A stretch of DNA of 64,000 bases from an uncultured Sphingobacteriales bacterium (GTDB lineage: Bacteria; Bacteroidota; Bacteroidia; Chitinophagales; Chitinophagaceae): contig CALKHN010000123.1 in NCBI GenBank assembly GCA_937991535.1, positions 1 to 64,000 of the forward strand. Direction: 5' to 3'. The notes under the pieces were generated by a model. That model did not search any database. It was not told the origin of the DNA and saw only the letters and a program-made list of their open reading frames with translations. Shown piece after piece: positions 53,351 through 63,013 of this stretch. How positions within the stretch are numbered: the stretch's first letter is position 1; every line of letters begins with the position of its first letter. The translations under genes were made by a program, and so were the position numbers.

Positions 53351-55651
53351 CTAAAACGGATAACCGATACCCAGATTGAAAACAAGATTATCTCTCCGCC
53401 ATGCGCCACTGCCGAATTTTATCCCGTCTATTACCCATCTTTGGTGTTCAGGCAGCCAGGGTTTACGCAAAGGAAAAGCCACATCAAACCGCAGTACAAG
53501 AAAGGATACATCAAAGCGTAAGCCAACGCCGGTGCCTACACCCAATTCTTTCATGAATGTATCACTGAACTGCGCACCGGGTTTTTCATCATTCTTCCGG
53601 TATAACCATATATTTCCCGCATCTATAAAAATAGCTCCATGTACTATGCTGAATAATTTGGCTCTTAACTCTGTATTAAATTCCAGTTTAATATCCCCCG
53701 ACTGATCGGGAATGAAATTAAGCGTATTCATGTCTTTATAAGCGCCGGGCCCCAATGAACGGCTGCGGAATGCGCGGATACTGTTGTTGCCCCCCACAAA
53801 AAACTGTTTTATAAACGGAAGTTCAGTTGAATTGCCATAGGGATAACCAAAGCCAATAATCAGCCGGTTGGCCCATGTATTTTTGGAAGAGAGCCTGAAG
53901 TAATAGCGCAGATCGGTTTCGAGCTTGATGTATTGTGAAAACTGCGCGCCAAAAATGGTTTTGGGTTTTCCGTTCAGTGTATTGGCGCCGGTAATTAAAC
54001 CTGCAATATTTCCGGAAAGATCAGCATTGCCATTAAAATAAAACCCTTTCAAACCGTTATTGCCTGCCAGTTGGTTGTAGTTATAGTTATAGTTGGAGCC
54101 GATGATGAACTGCTTTTCGATTGCTTTTTCCAGGGTTCGGTTGTTGATCGCATTGCTTTTATACAGAGGGGTAACGCGTATGGGCTGCACGTAATTGATG
54201 GAAACGGGGTTGAGCTGATGTTCTTTATTGACTGTTTCCTTCCAGGCATAGCCGTATTCAGCCCTGAAAGAATTCATCGTATACAATTTCTCTTTCGTAA
54301 GAATATCATACGCCAGTAGCATATTGGTTTTGGGCACGAAGCCGCTGCGGGTATTCAAAGCAACAAAGGGAATGAGAAAGCGCGGAAAAGTCAATTTGGT
54401 TTCCAATCCCCCTCTATAGGTATTAAACCCTTTTAACTGTCCGCTGTACTGTATTTCAAAACCGGCAGTGGCATTTATGGAAAGCAATTCTCCACCCCTG
54501 AACGTATTGCGGTTGCGCCAGCCTATAGTAATGCCGGATCCGGTAAGATTGTTCGATTTGGTATTGGCATTAATATCTGCGCGGAGTGATTTCCTGGGCA
54601 GGGAAGTGAGGTAGTAATAGGCATTGAGCTGAGCGGAATCAGAATCTTCAACGGGCTCGAACCTGTTCTTTACAAACTTAAATACACCCAGGTTTACCAA
54701 CCTGCTGATGCTTTGATTATGATCGGTACGGTTATACACATCGCCGGGGTTAAACTGCATGGACTGTGCAAACATTTTCGGCTTGTAGGTTTTGCGTTTG
54801 TCTACAACATAGTAACCTTCATAGTATTCAGCATCGCTTTTGAGCGTATCGGTTCTTTCCGCGCTCAATCTGTATCCCGGGAAGATGTATACTTCGTTGA
54901 TCGTGTACACCTGCCTGGCTCTTTGGGGTGTGCCGGGCTTAACTTTCACGTCAAGGTCCACAGTATTATTGCCAATGGTGCTGTCTGCCCGGATGATCAG
55001 ATAATCGGGGTCGAAAAAATAAAATCCCTTTTCTTTCAGATCAGCATCTATTCTTTCCCGCTCGGTTTTGATCGTTTCAAGATTAAAATAAGTTCCGGTT
55101 TTAAGCAGGGTTTTGTTGGCAGATGCATTTATTGTTTTTTGTAAAACCGAACTATCCTGGTCAAACATTATTTTATTAATGGAATAACGATAGCCCGTTT
55201 GAACCGTATACACGGCTTTAACCTTTTTGTTTTTCAGTATAGAGTCGCCCGGCACCGCGGCCTTGAAATAACCCCGGTTTTCCAATGTACTTTGTAAAAC
55301 CTTCACATTCCACTCCAGGTTAAGTGCGCTGGCCAGCACGGGAGGTTCACCTACTTTGTATTTCAGCCATCCCAGTATTGATTTCTCTTTTTTGGGATTG
55401 CCCGCCAGGTTATACATCAGTAATTTAAAAGGAACGCCTAATATTTTTTTATTTGGTACAGGACGGGTAAGCGATTCCAGTTCACTCCTGATGTTTTTCC
55501 GTTCTTTATTCCGCAGTGAAGGACCTTCTATCTTTACATCGGCACCGGTGTATAGTGCTTCGTCCGGCGGAAGTTTCCTGGTAGTACTGCAGGCTGACAG
55601 CAAGCAAGCCAATGTGCATATTGAAACGATATGAGTGAGCGCTTTCCGCAT
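53351..55651 (-). CDS. tamL: TamL: Omp85-family outer-membrane lipoprotein (TamA-like)
   Basis: 766 residues. A lipoprotein signal peptide with box LLSAC (lipid on C21), then POTRA domains (about 35-370) and a 16-strand Omp85 barrel (about 400-766) with the IRAFRSRSLGPGAY lid-lock segment and the terminal aromatic strand NLGIGYPF. In Bacteroidota the lipid-anchored TamA homolog is called TamL and pairs with TamB to insert or move envelope proteins or lipids in the outer membrane. The start codon lies 1 bp after the TamB stop, so they form one operon with tamB first. Confidence 0.9.
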   Translation of the reverse strand: MRKALTHIVSICTLACLLSACSTTRKLPPDEALYTGADVKIEGPSLRNKERKNIRSELESLTRPVPNKKILGVPFKLLMYNLAGNPKKEKSILGWLKYKVGEPPVLASALNLEWNVKVLQSTLENRGYFKAAVPGDSILKNKKVKAVYTVQTGYRYSINKIMFDQDSSVLQKTINASANKTLLKTGTYFNLETIKTERERIDADLKEKGFYFFDPDYLIIRADSTIGNNTVDLDVKVKPGTPQRARQVYTINEVYIFPGYRLSAERTDTLKSDAEYYEGYYVVDKRKTYKPKMFAQSMQFNPGDVYNRTDHNQSISRLVNLGVFKFVKNRFEPVEDSDSAQLNAYYYLTSLPRKSLRADINANTKSNNLTGSGITIGWRNRNTFRGGELLSINATAGFEIQYSGQLKGFNTYRGGLETKLTFPRFLIPFVALNTRSGFVPKTNMLLAYDILTKEKLYTMNSFRAEYGYAWKETVNKEHQLNPVSINYVQPIRVTPLYKSNAINNRTLEKAIEKQFIIGSNYNYNYNQLAGNNGLKGFYFNGNADLSGNIAGLITGANTLNGKPKTIFGAQFSQYIKLETDLRYYFRLSSKNTWANRLIIGFGYPYGNSTELPFIKQFFVGGNNSIRAFRSRSLGPGAYKDMNTLNFIPDQSGDIKLEFNTELRAKLFSIVHGAIFIDAGNIWLYRKNDEKPGAQFSDTFMKELGVGTGVGLRFDVSFLVLRFDVAFPLRKPWLPEHQRWVIDGIKFGSGAWRRDNLVFNLGIGYPF

Positions 55652-55652
55652 T

Positions 55653-58600
55653 TTATTTGTTCCCTGTGTTGTTGTTTGGAGCTGGATTGTTTTTTTCTTC
55701 CTGCCGTTCGGCTTTTTTTCTTTCCCTGTCTTTTCTGCGTTGCTCAGGCGTCTTTCTTTTTCTGAAAATGTCCCTGAAGCGGTTGTAATCTACCGTAATA
55801 ATAAAGCCTATGCCCGTCTCTACTATATAGCCGTCAATTACACCCTGGTAATCATTTTTCCTGTAGGCCCTCAGCATATACCTGCCGTCTTCGCTTAAGC
55901 GGTAATCCAGCGCTACATTGCCGGCGATATTGCTGGATTGCTGATTGGAGTTTTGGGGTCCTTCAATCTCAAAATTGCTGCCAACGGTAACGGTTAACCG
56001 ATCATTCAGTAATTTTTTAGACAGGCCCACATTCAGGTCAGTTCGGCTTTGTCTTTCCCCGGTAGTATAATCGTCAGAGGCGGCAATGTCGAAATTCAGG
56101 TCAACACCCTTTACCAGGTCGGCCGCAAGTTGGTTCAATTGTTCTGTCATCAGCTTGCTAACACTCTGCCTTACCAGTGTAGATGCGCTGGTGCTCCCGC
56201 TGCTTCTGAAAGGGTCCTCGGCCACAAAACGGTTCAGCAGCAATAAAGAAAAAACCTGTTTGTTCATTTCGGCCTCTTCCTGCCGCAGGATCTCAAGTTT
56301 GGTTCTTACATTGGCCAATATGTCATTCGACACCCCGTAATTTTTGTTATCCGGAAGAAGAATGTCAAAGCCAATCTTCGGCTTCAGCAGTTTGCCGGTC
56401 ATGGTAAGCATAACATCGAAAGGAAGTTTTTGCAGGTATGTGTTTCTTTGGGCGGATGTTACTTCTTCACCCAATTGGTTTTTCACCAGGTCCAGGGGTG
56501 CTGTGCTGGCTGTGTATTTGGCAGTAATGTCCACGTTGGCATCTGTAGGTTCGCCTTCCCAGGTGATTTTACTTCCCTTTACAATATCAAACTTCCGGTG
56601 AAGCAGGCTAAACGTAAGGTCGTAGCTGCCCTCTTCCATTTCATAGTTCCCGGCAAGTGTTACTTTACCACTGGGATCCACGCCTGCATTCAGTTGGGCT
56701 TCACCTTTCACATTCAGAAAATCTCCGTTGCCTTCATCAACGATCAGCGTAAAATCTGCCGCTTTATCCACCTCAATATTTACGGAAACGTCCATTCCCT
56801 GCAGCGATGAGGTATTCAGTGAGTCAAAGGAGGCCCGGAAAAGGGAATCATTTTGCGGCGCGTCTTTATCAATAAAGGTAACAATGCCTTCCCTGTCGGT
56901 CACCCCTGGTTCATTCTGCGGAAGAACGATGGTCATTTTTGTTTCCTCATTTACTTTCAGTTGACCATCTATCACCGGTGCTGCTTCTGTTCCTTTTACA
57001 GAAAGGTTTGTATTAAAATACAATTGGCCATAAAATAAGTTATTGTCTTTTTTGGTGCTGTTTAATGCTCTGAAATTATCTGCCCTTATTTTGAGATCGA
57101 AATTATAGTTCAAAAAATCGCGGGTGGCTGCAGTTCCGTCAAGCATCAGCGTATTGCTGGCCGAATCCCTGATCTCAAAGCGATCGAAAACAATGCCCTG
57201 GTTATTTACGGACAATTTTTCCTGGTCAATGGCAAATACATTATTGAGCATGCTCAGATTGAACACTGCTTTGTTGAAAAACAAGTCGCCGTTTACTGCA
57301 GGCTCGCTTGTTGTGCCCGCTATTTTAAACGACCCGTTTACAAAGCCGGAAGCATCCCGCAATGCTCCTGCCGAAAATGCCTGTGCGGTGGTAAGAGGCA
57401 ACTTGCGGATGTCGAGGTTGAAATCAATGACCGTATTGTTAGCATAATAGTTGCCATTAAGTTGTACATCGTTGTTGTGTCCGGTTATGGTTATATCGGC
57501 GTTGTAGGTGTCTTCTACTTTATTATTCACAAGCACTTTAATATTGCCTACCGTGTCTTTTTTGATGCTCAGTTCGTCTACAGAAAGTTCACCAACAAAA
57601 ACGGGTTGTTGTGTAAGATTACTAACGGTAATTGTACCATTCAGTGTACCATCAGCTAAAGTGGAATCGGGCTGTACAAACCCGGTAAGGGTGGCAATGC
57701 TAAAATTAGAAAAATCTATTTCCATAGGGGCATTTGCTGCCGTGGAAGTACTGTTAATGCTCAGTTGTTGGTTTTCCTGGTTTAATACAAAATCTGCTGC
57801 ATGCAATCCCTGATCAGATACTGTAATTTTATTATCTGCTGCTATAGACCAGTCTTTATAATTCAGCAACAGGTTTTCGGGCTTTATCGAAAACTGGTAG
57901 TCACCATTTTGCGATTGCTGTATTAATCCTTCCAGGTTGTATCTTTCGCTTTCGGCTTTGTCTTTTATATTCAATGTGTAGTTAATTGCATTGTTCGCTG
58001 CAGAAGCGGTAATATTGGTGTTATGCAGGGCCAGGCTTTTTCCAATAATTACATTTTCTACATCAGCGTTAAAAGTAAGTGCGCTGTCTTCGGTTGAAGC
58101 ACTTAGTTGCAGGTTATCAATTTTATTGGCGCCAATATGCACAGCCGGAGCGCTTAGCAACGCATTCCATCCCTCATCGGTGGTAAACCTGCTTTTGAAT
58201 ACTACGGAATCCATTCTTTCCAGTTGAGGTACAAATGCCTTTAGCGCCGGCCCGTTCATAATGTTTGCATTTATGGTAAAATCATAAGGCTCCGGCTTTT
58301 TTGCTGAATCCTTATCCACGACAGCGAAATATGGTTGTATGGCGTATTGAAAAATGCTCCCCAGTTCGGTGAGCCTATACCGGCCAAGCAATTGGGCGTT
58401 CACCACATCACTGTTTAACTGTACATATCTCGCGCTGTCATTTGTGCCTGCCAGCAATTGTATGGTATCCATTTGTACCCTTTGCTGATTGTGTACCAGC
58501 AACGATTGCAGGATGAACAATGAGCCGTCCAGATTATCAGGATTGGTATTTTTAAAATCACCCTGGATGTTGCCCCGATAGATGATCTGATCACCGGTTA

Positions 58601-60758
58601 AGTGCAGGGCTTGCGTTTTAATGCTGTCTATTCTTGCAATCAATTTCACGGAAGGGTATTCCTTTGAAAGGTCGGCTGTAGCATCTGCAGCAAAATGAAT
58701 ATTTGGATCAGCAATGTCAGCGTGTGCTGTTGCCTTCTGATCTGCTATAGTTCCCTTTAAGTCAAGATCACGGTATTCATATCGTTTAATAAAAACAGAT
58801 CTTATTTTTCCGGTAAGAGAAGCATTGGCCGTTTTGGTATCATAACCCTTTCCTTTAATGTGGAAATCAGCAGATACCGGCCCCAGGGTTTCCTTATTCT
58901 GCAAAATGGTGCCCAGGTCGAGCGAGCTTGTATTCAATTGAAGGTCGTAAACAGAACGTTTGGGGTTGTCCATCTGTCCTATGGTTCCTGTCAGCGAAGC
59001 ATTGCCCAAACTGGCTTTCAGCAACAGGCTGGTAGTAAGCTTTCCTGCATTACCATTGAGTTTGCCGGATACATTCATTTGCGAGGGCAGCGTAATGTTT
59101 TGAGGTAATGTACCTGCAGGAACAAACAATGCAATGTCTCTTTTCGAACTGCTGATGTTTTTGATGAATAAGGTTGCGCCCAGCTTGTTCATATCAGGCA
59201 AACCCCGCAATTGTCCGCTCAGGTCAATCCGCGTATCTCTCAATCCGCTAATCTGTAAAACAGGTATTTGCAGATCGGCAATGCGGCCATTCATTTGGGT
59301 GTTGATGAGCCATGTGGTATTGGGATCGGCAAAAGCGGGCTGGGAGCGAAGATCGGGTACAAAGGTCAATACATCTTTTACCAGAATTTTGCTTTCCGCA
59401 ACATCAAGGTCTATCTGCATGCGGCCGATATCTTTCTGCAACGCAGCAATAGAATCATAACGGATAGCAATACTTCTTTTCAATTCCGTTCCGGGTGTTT
59501 TCAAATAAAGATCCTTTAAATATGCCTGCTTGTTTGAATACAGGAAATGTGTTTGTAAATCATGCAGTACAAAACCACTTTGTTCTCTGAACGTTGTTTT
59601 TGAAATATTGCCAGCAATGGAATCACCGCTGTATAAAAGATCGCTGACATGCAAAGTCAATGCTTCCGTTTTCAGGTGCATATAGTCCATTCCGCTTTCC
59701 TGTTTGGGGCTGTTGTCGTCATCAAACTGCAAATTATTGTTGTTTAGCTGCAACGTGCCTACTTGTATGCGCCAGCCCGCTTCTGCCTGGGCCTCTGCTT
59801 CCTGCCGGGTTTCTTTTTTTACAATTTCGGCATCTTCTTTTTTGCCCAGGCGTAAAACAATGGTTGTGCTGTCTAATGCAAGTGCATCAAGATCAATGAT
59901 GCGTTGTTCGAGATCAAGTTTTTGCGGTTGAAGGTGGAACGCTCCGAGGGTTAGCTTCGTGTACAACGCGGAAACATCGTTGCGGTAATCCAGGTTAATA
60001 CTTTGAATATCTATATTGTCCAAATCTAACTGCACATTCACTGGTGCTTTTGCATCTGCTGCATCTTCTTCCGGAGGTTCTGCCTCAAGCAATGGCTTCG
60101 ACTGATATACCCGGGCAGTTAATCCCCGCAAGGTGATAGGAGCAATGCTGAACTTCATGTTTTCCAGATCAAATTTTTCCAGCCTCGTGTCAAAATGTTC
60201 TAAGTATGCTTCTACATCATTTCCGGTGATCACATCTTTATAGATCGCTCTGATTTTATTCAATTCAACAGAACGAAAAGTAATTGGGGTGGCACTGGTA
60301 TCATCTTTAGCAGGTTTTGTATCTGTTGAAGCAAAAGCATCAACAATGAACTGGAAATTAAAGGCTGTGTCAGGCAGTTGTCGCTTAACCTTGGCTGTTA
60401 TGTTATTTAATTCAACAGACTGGATATCTACGTTTTGCCCGGTTATGAGGTCAAACAAATCAATATTTACCTTAATACTGCCTCCCGAAACCAAAGTGTC
60501 TTTGCTCCGGTCTTCTATATACAAATTTTCGACGACCACTTTTTTAGGAAAGCCAATGTAAATTTTGCCAATGGCAACTTTTGTGGCTAATTTTTTTTGA
60601 AGCCAGGTAACCGCCTTTCCACGAATAAAATTTTGCACAGGCGGCGTTAAAATGAGACCGGCGAGAAGCACGAGAAACAGCGATAGAAAAAGAACAGTTT
60701 TGATCACTATCCGTGCTATTCTTCTTCCCGTATTTTTTTTCTTTTCCTGTTGGTCCAT
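55653..60758 (-). CDS. tamB: TamB-like translocation and assembly module protein
   Basis: 1701 residues. A single N-terminal membrane anchor (VLFLSLFLVLLAGLIL, about 17-33) with a basic start, then a very long beta-helical AsmA/TamB repeat region, and the TamB (DUF490) domain at about 1250-1660. Typical parts are SVELNNITAKVKR, DVSVNIEVDKAADFTLIVD and YGVSNDILANVRTKLEILR. It bridges inner and outer membranes and works with TamL, encoded directly downstream. The Lys/Arg/Glu-rich tail is a usual low-complexity end. It is longer than E. coli TamB (about 1259), as is common in this phylum. Confidence 0.92.
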   Translation of the reverse strand: MDQQEKKKNTGRRIARIVIKTVLFLSLFLVLLAGLILTPPVQNFIRGKAVTWLQKKLATKVAIGKIYIGFPKKVVVENLYIEDRSKDTLVSGGSIKVNIDLFDLITGQNVDIQSVELNNITAKVKRQLPDTAFNFQFIVDAFASTDTKPAKDDTSATPITFRSVELNKIRAIYKDVITGNDVEAYLEHFDTRLEKFDLENMKFSIAPITLRGLTARVYQSKPLLEAEPPEEDAADAKAPVNVQLDLDNIDIQSINLDYRNDVSALYTKLTLGAFHLQPQKLDLEQRIIDLDALALDSTTIVLRLGKKEDAEIVKKETRQEAEAQAEAGWRIQVGTLQLNNNNLQFDDDNSPKQESGMDYMHLKTEALTLHVSDLLYSGDSIAGNISKTTFREQSGFVLHDLQTHFLYSNKQAYLKDLYLKTPGTELKRSIAIRYDSIAALQKDIGRMQIDLDVAESKILVKDVLTFVPDLRSQPAFADPNTTWLINTQMNGRIADLQIPVLQISGLRDTRIDLSGQLRGLPDMNKLGATLFIKNISSSKRDIALFVPAGTLPQNITLPSQMNVSGKLNGNAGKLTTSLLLKASLGNASLTGTIGQMDNPKRSVYDLQLNTSSLDLGTILQNKETLGPVSADFHIKGKGYDTKTANASLTGKIRSVFIKRYEYRDLDLKGTIADQKATAHADIADPNIHFAADATADLSKEYPSVKLIARIDSIKTQALHLTGDQIIYRGNIQGDFKNTNPDNLDGSLFILQSLLVHNQQRVQMDTIQLLAGTNDSARYVQLNSDVVNAQLLGRYRLTELGSIFQYAIQPYFAVVDKDSAKKPEPYDFTINANIMNGPALKAFVPQLERMDSVVFKSRFTTDEGWNALLSAPAVHIGANKIDNLQLSASTEDSALTFNADVENVIIGKSLALHNTNITASAANNAINYTLNIKDKAESERYNLEGLIQQSQNGDYQFSIKPENLLLNYKDWSIAADNKITVSDQGLHAADFVLNQENQQLSINSTSTAANAPMEIDFSNFSIATLTGFVQPDSTLADGTLNGTITVSNLTQQPVFVGELSVDELSIKKDTVGNIKVLVNNKVEDTYNADITITGHNNDVQLNGNYYANNTVIDFNLDIRKLPLTTAQAFSAGALRDASGFVNGSFKIAGTTSEPAVNGDLFFNKAVFNLSMLNNVFAIDQEKLSVNNQGIVFDRFEIRDSASNTLMLDGTAATRDFLNYNFDLKIRADNFRALNSTKKDNNLFYGQLYFNTNLSVKGTEAAPVIDGQLKVNEETKMTIVLPQNEPGVTDREGIVTFIDKDAPQNDSLFRASFDSLNTSSLQGMDVSVNIEVDKAADFTLIVDEGNGDFLNVKGEAQLNAGVDPSGKVTLAGNYEMEEGSYDLTFSLLHRKFDIVKGSKITWEGEPTDANVDITAKYTASTAPLDLVKNQLGEEVTSAQRNTYLQKLPFDVMLTMTGKLLKPKIGFDILLPDNKNYGVSNDILANVRTKLEILRQEEAEMNKQVFSLLLLNRFVAEDPFRSSGSTSASTLVRQSVSKLMTEQLNQLAADLVKGVDLNFDIAASDDYTTGERQSRTDLNVGLSKKLLNDRLTVTVGSNFEIEGPQNSNQQSSNIAGNVALDYRLSEDGRYMLRAYRKNDYQGVIDGYIVETGIGFIITVDYNRFRDIFRKRKTPEQRRKDRERKKAERQEEKNNPAPNNNTGNK

Positions 60759-61273
60759 GCCAGAGATGCTAAGAGATTACCGGTATTTGTTTTCGAGCTA
60801 ATGCGTTATCAATCAATAGAAAATATCATGCTAATGCTGTATACGTTGCATCTGTACAGCAGGTGTGGTATAAATTACCCACTCCAGGCTGCCTGTGGCG
60901 CAAAAATAAGGCAGTTTTTTCCTCGAGCATAAAGAAACGATAGGAGCAGTGTGCTGGATATCAGTTGTGAGGTATGGGGTATTGAGGTATCATATCGTGG
61001 GGCAGAAAAGGAGCGACAAGAAAAATAAAGGCGAAACCTGAACAAAATAGTGTCAAATGGCAAATGCAGAACTTTATTAAAAGCTTCACGATAAATAAAG
61101 TCTATTTATGATTCGCGGTGCAGTTTTGAGGCGAAATGTGTGCCGTAAGCTACGGACCCATAGTTAATGATCACGGACTGGGTGGTTGTAAACCAAATGG
61201 ACAAAGGTTTGGTTAACTGCTTTGTTGTGCTGCAAAGCCTCCGCCAGTGTTGGTATTTTCAAAACTCCAGCCT
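60759..61273. other. Gene-free stretch of 515 bp upstream of tamB
   Basis: No frame has coding character. It must hold the tamB promoter (minus strand), but no clear TAnnTTTG box was found. A small inverted repeat around 60887-60918 (ggctgcctgtggcg ... aaggcag) could be part of a hairpin. No island palindrome occurs here. Confidence 0.45.
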
Positions 61274-62992
61274 TCAAACCTGGTTGGTCAGAGAATTTGG
61301 ATATTCGCCCCCTCCCGCGATATAAATTATATTGTTAACAGAAATAACTCCCGCATCAACAAATCCCCGGTTCATTTTGCCAATTGACCACACATCGGTG
61401 ACCATATTATAAATATCAAACTCATGATGCCCTGAATAAAAAACGATTGAATTGTTTTTTAATAGTGTCCCGGAAATTGGGCAAGGTTGAAATAAGTGAC
61501 TGATAATTGAAGTTCCATCGATTAAATTTCTTTTTTCTACAGTGCATAAAAAGTCATGATCACTAAAATTATTAACATATGAACCTCCGGCCCAGTAAAT
61601 GTAATTGCCCACAGTAATACTGCCATGTTCTACCTTTCTTTCTTTCATAGCAGATGTAGACCATGTGTTGGAAGTATTGTCATAGATGTCTATTTGATCA
61701 TATACCTGAAGATCCCAAATGAAACCTCCTGCAAAATAAATTTTACTGCCTGCCGTGGTTGCCGCCATTCCGGTTCTGCTTATGCTTAATATTTCAGTTG
61801 TCCATACATTCGTTGATGTGTTATATATCTCAACTTTGTTCGAAGAATTGTTGGTGAAGTTGTAGGTAAGAGTGTCGATGTTATTGCCGCCTGTAAACAT
61901 AATTTTACTACCCACGGCTGCAGCTGTTAAATTTGCCTTGGGTTCGTTAAGTTCGATTGCGGACCACGAGTTTGAAGAATCATCATAAACATCAATTCTG
62001 GATGATACGGCAAAGGCTGTTGTATATCCCCCGGCAAAATAGATCTTATTTCCCAGGACAATCGCAGCCATATTTGTACGAGGTACACTTAATTTTGATT
62101 TTGACCAGGTTTGTGCTGTTATATCATAAATGTCCACAGCTGATGAAGGTGCATTTGATGAATTCCATCCGCCGGCAAATAATATTTTATTACCTGCCCA
62201 GGCTACAGACATCCCCCTCCGGCCTTCAGAAAGCGTACCTACAGGTACAAGTTGCGCATTTATTACTGGACTGTTTGAAGGTGGACATGATAGTGCCAGT
62301 GTAACAGTATTAACTACAATCTTGATTGTGTCCTTTGAGAACAATCTTCCCGCATCTGTTACTTTCAAATCGAACTGGTAACTGCCCTCCACAAGATTGC
62401 TTGCTGTTGTTTGCACAGCATTTGCATTTCCAATATTGAATGAAGATGGCCCCTCAATTTTTGTCCATACGTAACCGGCAATATTATTTTCGGGGTCGGT
62501 GGATGCCCTGCCATCAAGCGTTATAGTATTCACCGGCAAAATGATTACGGTATCCTTACCGGCATTGGCAGTCGGTGGATGGTTCGTTGTCAGCGCAGAA
62601 TCCACTGTGATCTTTATAGTGTCTTTTGCCCATAAACCGGCATTATCAGTTACCCTCAATTCAAACTCGTAAGACCCTGAGATAATATTTTTAACCAGAG
62701 TAGCTGCTGCCGAAGCGTCCTGGATATTAAAAGCAACAGGCCCGGATATTTTTTCCCAGTGAAAAATCTTTATGATACCATCCGGGTCTGTAGATATACT
62801 GCCGTCCAGCATTACAGGATCCACCGGCAAAATAATCACCGTATCTTTTCCTGCGTAGGCAATGGGTGGCTTGTTTCCTTCTTTGCAATCTTCACAGTTG
62901 AATTTTTTTTGGCAGGAAATGTATAGTAATGTTTCTATTAATAAAATACAAGTGGAGTAGTTTATTATCTTTTCATGATTAGAGATTGTCAA
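61274..62992 (-). CDS. Lipoprotein with two PKD domains and a Kelch propeller
   Basis: 572 residues. The signal region (STCILLIETLLYISC) ends in a lipobox-like ISC, so lipid attachment at C27 is likely. Two PKD-like domains follow (about 42-135 and 138-230; both begin PP-x-A-x-AGKDTVIILPV and share most of their sequence). The Kelch repeats at about 250-570 contain GNKILFAGGW, GNKIYFAGGY, GSKIMFTGGN, GSKIYFAGGF, GNYIYWAGGS and NNIIYIAGGG, that is six to seven blades. It is a surface-type binding protein, target unknown. It lies 21 bp after the haloperoxidase-like gene, so the two are cotranscribed. Confidence 0.82.
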   Translation of the reverse strand: MTISNHEKIINYSTCILLIETLLYISCQKKFNCEDCKEGNKPPIAYAGKDTVIILPVDPVMLDGSISTDPDGIIKIFHWEKISGPVAFNIQDASAAATLVKNIISGSYEFELRVTDNAGLWAKDTIKITVDSALTTNHPPTANAGKDTVIILPVNTITLDGRASTDPENNIAGYVWTKIEGPSSFNIGNANAVQTTASNLVEGSYQFDLKVTDAGRLFSKDTIKIVVNTVTLALSCPPSNSPVINAQLVPVGTLSEGRRGMSVAWAGNKILFAGGWNSSNAPSSAVDIYDITAQTWSKSKLSVPRTNMAAIVLGNKIYFAGGYTTAFAVSSRIDVYDDSSNSWSAIELNEPKANLTAAAVGSKIMFTGGNNIDTLTYNFTNNSSNKVEIYNTSTNVWTTEILSISRTGMAATTAGSKIYFAGGFIWDLQVYDQIDIYDNTSNTWSTSAMKERKVEHGSITVGNYIYWAGGSYVNNFSDHDFLCTVEKRNLIDGTSIISHLFQPCPISGTLLKNNSIVFYSGHHEFDIYNMVTDVWSIGKMNRGFVDAGVISVNNIIYIAGGGEYPNSLTNQV

Positions 62993-63013
62993 CGATTTTT
63001 AATGAGATAGGAA